Part shown: positions 61,718 through 64,000 of the stretch, in pieces
Layout: each line of letters opens with the position of its first letter
Numbering within the stretch: the stretch's first letter is position 1
Source of the DNA: Micromonospora sp. WMMD1102
GTDB lineage: Bacteria > Actinomycetota > Actinomycetes > Mycobacteriales > Micromonosporaceae
NCBI RefSeq assembly: GCF_029626265.1
Contig: NZ_JARUBN010000001.1
Coordinates: 5,397,001 to 5,461,000 of the forward strand
Reading direction: 5' to 3'
DNA length: 64,000 nt
Notes under the pieces: generated by a model
What the model was told of the DNA's origin: nothing
Seen by the model: only the letters and a program-made list of their open reading frames with translations
Database searches by the model: none
Made by a program: the position numbers and the translations under genes

Positions 61718-63349
61718 ATGGCCGAATCGACAGAGGGTCGACTTACCAACCCGCTCGCCTGGGCCGAGGTTCTGGGCAAGGATCTGTTTCACGCGCTTTC
61801 GGAATGGATCAAGGGACAGGCATTCGATCTCACATTCCATCGCTGGTTCACCGACGGCCGCAGCGGCTCCTACGTGGCCTCGGTACGGTTGCGCCCGCTT
61901 CGGGGCCCGCAACGCGGGGCGATCCTCAAGCTGGTCCCGCCGCACCTGGCCGCCGCCGAGTCGCGGGCGGTCGAGCTGGCCGCCCAGTGCACGCCCGCGG
62001 ACTTCTACGACCGGCACCTGGTCCGGACCGACCGGATCAACCCGCTGCCGGGCAGTTCCTGGTGGCTGCACCTGCAGGACGTGGCCCAGGGCGACGTCGC
62101 CGCCATGCTGACGCTGGAGAGCTTCGTCGACCACGCCGAGCTCGCCGCGTATTGCGGCACGATCGTCGCGGCCATCGTGGACGACTGGTCCGGGAACGCC
62201 GGCCTGGAGAGCAAGAGCGTTCCGACCGGCGAGTTCCTCCGGGCGGATCTCGCCGGAAAGTTGGCCGGCCTGCGCGACTTCGCCCGGGTCGCCGGGCTCG
62301 ACGTGCGGGATCCGTCCGAGCTGGTCCGGGTGCCGGGCCGGACCGATCCGCTGCCCAACCCGCTCGCGCTGCTGTTCGGCCAGGTCGACCGCCCGCCACT
62401 CGGCGGCGGCCCGGTTGACGAGATCGAGGTGTTCAGCGGCAACGGGCACGGCGACCTGCACCCCGGCAACATCCTGATCCCGGTGGGCCGGGAGATCCGG
62501 GCCGCCGAATTCCGGCTGATCGACCTGGGGCGGTTCTCCCCCAGCACCCCGGTCTCCCGGGACCCGGTCAAGCTGCTGCTGGCCATCGCCGAGCGCTGGC
62601 TGCCCGGCCTCGCGCCGTACTCGGCGCTCCGGTCGAGCCTGGCCGAGCTGCTGGTGACCCCGGACCGCTATCCGCGTACCCCGCCGATCGCCGGCTATCT
62701 GGAGGTCGCCGAGGCGGTCTACCGGGCGGCGGCCGGCCCGGCCGCCCGGTACGGCCTGGTCGAGCAGTGGGCCCGGCAGCACCGGCTGGTGCTCGCCGCC
62801 TCGGCACTGCGCACGGTGAGCCGCGCCGACGTCGCGCTGCCCGACCGGTGGTGGCACTTCGAGCTGGCCGCGCTGGCCATCCGGATGCTCGGCGACGACT
62901 CCGGCGGAGTACCCGTCGACCTCACCACGCCGCCGAGCACGCCCCGGCCGGCGCCGCCCGCCGACGCCGCAGCTACCGCCCCGGTCGCCGCACCGGCCGG
63001 CCCGGTCGGGGATACGACACAGCGGGCCGCCGCGGCTGCGGATCTGGTGCCGCCCGGCATGTCCCGACCCGGTCCGGCGGAGGCCGCGGCACGTCCGGCG
63101 GGTTCGGGCCGGGACGACTACTCCGGGCTGACCAAGATCCTGTTCGGCCGGCGTCTCGCGGACAGCTGGCCGGAGCTCGCCGACCTGCTGGGGATGCGCC
63201 CGGACGAGGTGGACCGGTTGCCGCAGGGCCGGGAGGCGGGGCACATCTGGCGTTGGCTGGAGGTGCGGGGCCGGCTGCCGGAGTTGCGTGACGCGCTGCT
63301 CGCCCTCGACCGGCCGGACCTGGTGCGCCTGCTCGACGAGGACGCCTGA
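61718..63349 (+). CDS. Kinase-fold protein with C-terminal EAD-like domain
   Basis: This 543-aa protein has an APH/protein-kinase-like fold: Lys71 in GAILKLVPP (beta-3), Glu81 in AESRAVELA, the catalytic loop HGDLHPGN (His244, Asp246, Asn251) and the metal-binding DLG at 269-271. All key residues of an active phosphotransferase are present. A Pro/Ala-rich linker (about 397-465) follows. The last 70 residues (475-541) form a small helical domain with the pattern SWPELADLLG, DRLPQG, IWRWLEVRGRLPELRDALLA. This domain recurs in the next gene and resembles effector-associated domains (EADs) of actinobacterial conflict systems. The start is ATG 61718. The substrate is unknown; a role in signalling to the partner EAD protein is likely. 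Confidence 0.78.
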   Translation: MAESTEGRLTNPLAWAEVLGKDLFHALSEWIKGQAFDLTFHRWFTDGRSGSYVASVRLRPLRGPQRGAILKLVPPHLAAAESRAVELAAQCTPADFYDRHLVRTDRINPLPGSSWWLHLQDVAQGDVAAMLTLESFVDHAELAAYCGTIVAAIVDDWSGNAGLESKSVPTGEFLRADLAGKLAGLRDFARVAGLDVRDPSELVRVPGRTDPLPNPLALLFGQVDRPPLGGGPVDEIEVFSGNGHGDLHPGNILIPVGREIRAAEFRLIDLGRFSPSTPVSRDPVKLLLAIAERWLPGLAPYSALRSSLAELLVTPDRYPRTPPIAGYLEVAEAVYRAAAGPAARYGLVEQWARQHRLVLAASALRTVSRADVALPDRWWHFELAALAIRMLGDDSGGVPVDLTTPPSTPRPAPPADAAATAPVAAPAGPVGDTTQRAAAAADLVPPGMSRPGPAEAAARPAGSGRDDYSGLTKILFGRRLADSWPELADLLGMRPDEVDRLPQGREAGHIWRWLEVRGRLPELRDALLALDRPDLVRLLDEDA

Positions 63350-63351
63350 CG

Positions 63352-64000
63352 GTGGAGTTCACCGCCACAGCCGAGCGGGAGTTCTACGGCCGGCTGCACA
63401 GCAGTTGGCCGGATCTCTGCGTCCAGCTCGGGATCGACGGGCCGGAGCAGGACCGGTTCCCCCGTGGCGACGAGCCGCAGGGCATCTGGCGGTGGTTGCA
63501 GGCGCGCAGGCGGCTCGACGAGCTGCCGGAGGCACTGGCCGCCGTCGGCCGGCAGGACCTGGCCGAGACCCTGGAGGCCGGGCGGTCCGAGCGGGCGGCG
63601 TCGCCGGAGGTCGGCCCCCGGACCCCGCCCGGCGGGCCGCGACTGTCGCCGGGCCTGCTGATCCGGCGGTACGAGACCGCGGCCGAGCTGGAGAAGCGGG
63701 GCGGCTATCCCGACGCGCTGCGCGAGCTGGACCGGGTGGCGGCGGGCGTGCACTGCGACCGGATCCTGCTGCTCCTGCACCTGGGCCGGACGGCGGACGC
63801 GGCCCGGCTGCTGGACGAGGTGGACCGGCTGCACCGGCAGGTCGGACTCTTCGAGGACGATCCCGAGCGGCTGGCCGCCCGCTACTACCGGGCGGCGGTG
63901 CTGTGGGAGCAGGGGCTGCTGGAGCAGGCGGAGTCGGCGTACCGGGCGGTGTTGAAGGCCCGGACCGAGCGGCTCGGCTCGGCGGACCCGGAGACCCTGC
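63352..64000 (+). CDS. EAD-like plus TPR protein, 3' end outside window
   Basis: A GTG at 63352, 2 bp after the stop of the kinase gene, opens a frame with no stop to the window edge (at least 216 aa). Residues about 10-75 repeat the EAD-like domain of the upstream protein: by eye about 32 of 66 aligned positions are identical (shared SWP, DR.P.G, IWRWL, RL.EL). A Pro/Arg linker follows, then helical repeats of TPR type (LLIRRYETAAELEKRGGYPD, then AESAYRAVLKARTERLG). Shared EADs usually mean homotypic contact between partners, so the two proteins probably bind each other. The missing C-terminus may hold an effector, peptidase or NTPase module. Confidence 0.75.
   Translation, partial: MEFTATAEREFYGRLHSSWPDLCVQLGIDGPEQDRFPRGDEPQGIWRWLQARRRLDELPEALAAVGRQDLAETLEAGRSERAASPEVGPRTPPGGPRLSPGLLIRRYETAAELEKRGGYPDALRELDRVAAGVHCDRILLLLHLGRTADAARLLDEVDRLHRQVGLFEDDPERLAARYYRAAVLWEQGLLEQAESAYRAVLKARTERLGSADPETL

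Overview
The window is very GC-rich DNA with dense, overlapping genes, frequent GTG starts and actinobacterial family signatures: a FasR-fabD-fabH-acpP-fabF cluster, homodimeric AceE, DUF3040 and DUF3052 proteins, AhpE-type peroxiredoxin and a pSAM2-type element. It most resembles a chromosome segment of a Micromonosporaceae actinomycete (Micromonospora or Plantactinospora-like); the genus is inference.

Left part, 1-15,748. After the 3' end of a membrane protein gene and two decayed mobile genes (an IS5-like transposase fragment and a frameshifted, truncated tyrosine integrase) lies a complete actinomycete integrative and conjugative element (AICE) of about 14.3 kb. It is bounded by a perfect 31-bp direct repeat (1424-1454 and 15718-15748). 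The right copy forms the 3' end of an intact minus-strand RNase P RNA gene (rnpB, about 15719-16170), so the element sits in rnpB rather than in a tRNA gene. The backbone is a tight minus-strand operon of overlapping genes: a Pra-like activator, a zinc-ribbon protein, a TraB/FtsK translocase, a small protein, a DUF2637 membrane protein, a RepSA-like rolling-circle initiator, Xis and Int. Divergent from it are a KorSA-like GntR repressor with three operator copies in the shared promoter and a coupled HAD phosphatase. A Nudix (Pif-like) gene and an HTH-DUF5919 gene follow. Both element ends carry A/T-richer cargo: a two-gene CBASS-like unit (CD-NTase plus SLATT 2TM effector) beside attL, and a 548-aa PD-(D/E)XK-nuclease-like protein towards attR.

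Middle part, 16-53 kb, is mostly chromosomal: a TauE/SafE exporter, a LysR regulator, a MctP-type symporter with its DUF3311 partner, an RNase H/phosphatase fusion, a Nif3 protein, an XRE-TPR regulator divergent from a small Prim-Pol protein, a SWIM protein/SNF2 helicase pair, tRNA-Val(UAC), AhpE, DUF3052, a fused E1 alpha/beta dehydrogenase, PhoD phosphatase, a DUF4139 protein, YjbQ, AceE, a glutamyl-tRNA synthetase, secreted and membrane proteins of unknown role and a NarL-type two-component pair.

Right part, 53-64 kb: a PAP2 phosphatase, then the type II fatty acid synthase cluster with its regulator FasR, a methyltransferase and an alditol-oxidase-like flavoprotein. The window ends in what looks like an effector-associated-domain (EAD) conflict locus: a 3-TM membrane protein, divergent from a kinase-fold protein with a C-terminal EAD-like domain and, 2 bp downstream, an EAD-like/TPR protein cut by the window edge. 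This locus and the CBASS-bearing AICE in rnpB are the most notable parts of the window.
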